Assembly: GCF_000517265.1 (NCBI RefSeq)
Contig: NZ_AYSJ01000014.1
Location: forward strand, 422,740-486,739
DNA from: Photorhabdus khanii NC19
GTDB taxonomy: Bacteria > Pseudomonadota > Gammaproteobacteria > Enterobacterales > Enterobacteriaceae
DNA length: 64,000 nucleotides
Direction of reading: 5' to 3'
The position numbers and the translations under genes were made by a program. How positions within the stretch are numbered: the first letter of the stretch is position 1; every line of letters starts with the position of its first letter. This document shows positions 61,814-64,000 of this stretch, piece after piece. The notes below the pieces were generated by a model. It had not been told where the DNA came from and ran no database searches. It saw only the letters and a list, made by a program, of their open reading frames with translations.

Positions 61814-62863
61814 TTAAGCGATAGTCACTTGTTGATCCAGATAGACATCTTGAACCGCGTTAATCAGTTCAACACCTTCTTTCATGGATTTTTTGAAAGC
61901 CTTACGACCGAGGATCAACCCCATACCACCTGCACGTTTATTAATGACGGCGGTACGAACTGAATCACTCAAATCATTATCACCGGATGCGCCGCCTGAG
62001 TTAATCAAGCCGGCACGACCCATGTAGCAATTAGCTATCTGATAACGGACCAGATCGATTGGGTGATCAGTGGTCAAATTGGAGTAAACACGTTTATCTG
62101 TATGACCAAAACCAATTGCAGTATAGCCACCATTATTTTCAGCCATTTTCTGTTTAACGATATCGGCACCGATAGTGGCGGCTAAATGGTTAGCCTGACC
62201 GGTTAAATCAGCGCTGGCGTGATAATCCACTCCCTCTTTTTTGAAGGCGGAATTACGCAGGTAGGCCCATAATACCGTGACCATGCCCAATGCATGTGCT
62301 CGTTCAAAAGCCGCTGAAACTTCCTCGATTTGACGACGTGATTCAGCAGCACCAAAGTAAATAGTTGCACCAACGGCTACCGCGCCCATTTCAAATGCCT
62401 GTTCAACGCTGGCATATAAAGTTTGATCATATTGGGCAGGATAACTCAATGTTTCATTGTGGTTCAGTTTAACCAGAAACGGGATCTTATGAGCATAGCG
62501 ACGGGAAACCGAGGATAATACGCCATAAGTAGAGGCGACACAGTTACAGCCTGCTTCAATAGCCAGTTCAACGATATTCTTCGGATCAAAATAGAGTGGG
62601 TTCGCGGCAAAAGAAGCGGCAGCAGAATGTTCTATACCTTGATCCACCGGCAAAATAGACAAATAGCCAGTACCGGCAAGGCGACCATGATTTAGCAATG
62701 TTTGCATGGAGCGCAGAACCATATTTGGCCGGTTATTGTCGATCATGACGCGGTCAACGAAATCGGAGCCTGGCAGATAAAGATTTTCACTCGGAATGGT
62801 GCTACAACGATGCTGCAATAAACTGTCTGCATCTTTGCCTAACAACTTAGCAATATCAGTCAT
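61814..62863 (-). CDS. fbaB: Class I fructose-bisphosphate aldolase FbaB (DhnA type)
   Basis: 349 residues, Schiff-base aldolase of the DhnA family. [33 protein letters not shown] and the terminal [10 protein letters not shown] match E. coli FbaB. Convergent with thiD; the gap of 116 bases has no strong terminator. Confidence 0.94.
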   Translation of the reverse strand: MTDIAKLLGKDADSLLQHRCSTIPSENLYLPGSDFVDRVMIDNNRPNMVLRSMQTLLNHGRLAGTGYLSILPVDQGIEHSAAASFAANPLYFDPKNIVELAIEAGCNCVASTYGVLSSVSRRYAHKIPFLVKLNHNETLSYPAQYDQTLYASVEQAFEMGAVAVGATIYFGAAESRRQIEEVSAAFERAHALGMVTVLWAYLRNSAFKKEGVDYHASADLTGQANHLAATIGADIVKQKMAENNGGYTAIGFGHTDKRVYSNLTTDHPIDLVRYQIANCYMGRAGLINSGGASGDNDLSDSVRTAVINKRAGGMGLILGRKAFKKSMKEGVELINAVQDVYLDQQVTIA

Positions 62864-64000
62864 GTCTTACTCCAGTTCACAAAAGAGACTATTGATTGTC
62901 ATTTATCCGTTTTGAAATAACAAGTTGTATTAGGAGGGAAGTGGTAGTGGATCGCTTCAGGTAGGCTTTCAAAGTGAAGTTTATTGCCTGAAAAGGAACC
63001 CTTAACGTAAAAGCTATATTACCGTGCTTTCAAGTGATTTACGTATTCAAGGGAATGGTTTTGTTTATAGGAGAAGTTTTGGAAAATGGAATTTAAAATA
63101 TTTCTGCTCTACTGATGTGATTTTCATACTTAAATATCTATTCTAATCTCGTCAGGTTAAATCGGATTTTGATTTTTGATGTTGGTGATTTATCTTCTGT
63201 CCCTCAGTTTTAAGTATTATAAAAGCCCGCACCTTTAAGGTGGAGGGAATTATAGGGCTGTGCGAACGATATGAAGATTTCAGATGGTCGTATTCTTTCA
63301 CTTAAATTGTAAATGCCATCCGTTAAATACTAATGTGATGATTTTTGATTTTAAGAACATTAAAGGTGGTTTCACGATGATACACAAAAAATACAATCCC
63401 TCTTGGGAAGGTTATATGGACTATAGACTGAAAGGTGGTAACTATTTGATATATTAAATAATATTCTGGATGCCTCCGAATGTCTATGTAAGAGATATTA
63501 AACTATGTGATTAATATTATTGTATTGTGCATTTGCACAAATAAGTTCATTGGTTACATGAAATGCGTACAAAAACACAATATATCCTGATGTTATTTTA
63601 ATGAGATTTATAGGGTTATATATTAATATTTTTAAGTTTTTATTTTGGCAGTTTATTTGTTCTAATCATATATAATAAATAAGGCTTTGGGTCATCACAG
63701 TTCTAAAATATATATAATCCTGTAAGCGATAATCAATGTGGTTATTTATCCTATCGTAAAAATGATTATAATGTAAAATAATTATTGTGTTAAATTTTTA
63801 GTTTCAGCCTGTATTTATCGATCAATTAACTGATTGATAAACATATAAATATAATTTAATTCTTTCACAGATAGAAAATTCCTCATGGTTTTTTATTTCA
63901 GATGGTGATACTTAACTTTTTTCTCTTTATAAAAAACATTTTTCCTGTTACGTTTCTTTTTTGGTAAATAGTGTTATATCAAATGGTTAGATTGTTGATG
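62864..64000. other. AT-rich right-hand gap
   Basis: More than 1.1 kb without a supported gene. Features: a near-palindrome CACCTTTAAGGTG near 63231-63243, three AAGGTGG-type motifs at about 63237, 63363 and 63432, and one small frame at 63377. The fbaB promoter must lie near its left end. Confidence 0.45.
63377..63457 (+). CDS. Possible 26-residue peptide
   Basis: MIHKKYNPSWEG, then YMDYRLKGGNYLIY. ATG 63377 follows AAAGGTGG with 8-base spacing, which is better than chance, but nothing else supports it. Tyrosine-rich and slightly basic. It could be a leftover of a longer gene. Confidence 0.25.
   Translation: MIHKKYNPSWEGYMDYRLKGGNYLIY

Overview
The window looks like chromosome from an entomopathogenic enterobacterium of the Photorhabdus/Xenorhabdus group, most likely Photorhabdus. 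Core genes are close to Escherichia coli proteins and largely in E. coli order, intergenic DNA is very AT-rich, a full ERIC element is present, and there is an isocyanide synthase/dioxygenase pair (isnA-isnB) of the type that makes the rhabduscin aglycone in these insect pathogens. The genus is inferred from content, not from a database match.

Layout. 1-1.7 kb: tmaR and a small NAD(P)-binding protein. 1.7-7 kb: rne (minus) divergent from rluC, with a long rne leader, then yceF. 7-17.7 kb: the yceD-rpmF-plsX-fabH-fabD-fabG-acpP-fabF fatty-acid cluster followed by pabC, mltG, tmk, holB and the TatD-like ycfH. 17.8-22.4 kb: hinT, lpoB, thiK, nagZ, ndh, with E. coli ptsG, ycfL and ycfP absent from their usual places. 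22.5-27.3 kb: an accessory AT-rich island on the minus strand with a subtilase lacking a signal peptide, a decayed acetyltransferase, and isnB-isnA. 27.3-39.9 kb: mfd, lolCDE, cobB, pepT, roxA, phoQ, phoP (nagK and potABCD missing). 40-42 kb: a scrap-yard between phoP and purB, made of the frameshifted start of an FhaB/CdiA-type exoprotein joined to a piece of a lambda-like tail gene I, then an apparently intact BrnT/BrnA-like toxin-antitoxin pair. 42.1-47.8 kb: purB, hflD, mnmA, nudJ, rluE, icd. 47.8-50.7 kb: mobile-element debris next to icd, including a repeat-built coiled-coil membrane gene, a degenerate copy of the 3' part of icd, an integrase N-terminal fragment and a gene killed by two in-frame stops. 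50.7-64 kb: an alanine-type symporter, amiD, two small membrane proteins, an ERIC element, yddG, yidA, an AraC-type regulator, mgrB, an aromatic amino acid permease, pagP, cspE, a TPP riboswitch with thiD, and fbaB.

How genes work together. The fab cluster, acpP and plsX supply acyl chains and feed phospholipid synthesis. lolCDE exports the lipoproteins, two of which (LpoB, AmiD) are encoded here, and MltG, NagZ, AmiD and LpoB all act on peptidoglycan. PhoP-PhoQ, its small membrane inhibitor MgrB (47 codons) and the classical PhoP target PagP all lie in this one window, 18-20 kb apart. IsnA and IsnB would convert tyrosine to a vinyl-isocyanide phenol; the glycosyltransferase needed for rhabduscin is not in the window.

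The least explained parts are the icd-flanking debris (an apparent old use of the phage 21/e14-type icd attachment site), the coiled-coil gene bracketed by TGCAAAATTTTGCA palindromes, the exoprotein/tail-gene junction beside the toxin-antitoxin pair, and a 20-bp perfect hairpin in the ndh leader. I found no tRNA, rRNA, complete insertion sequence or CRISPR array.
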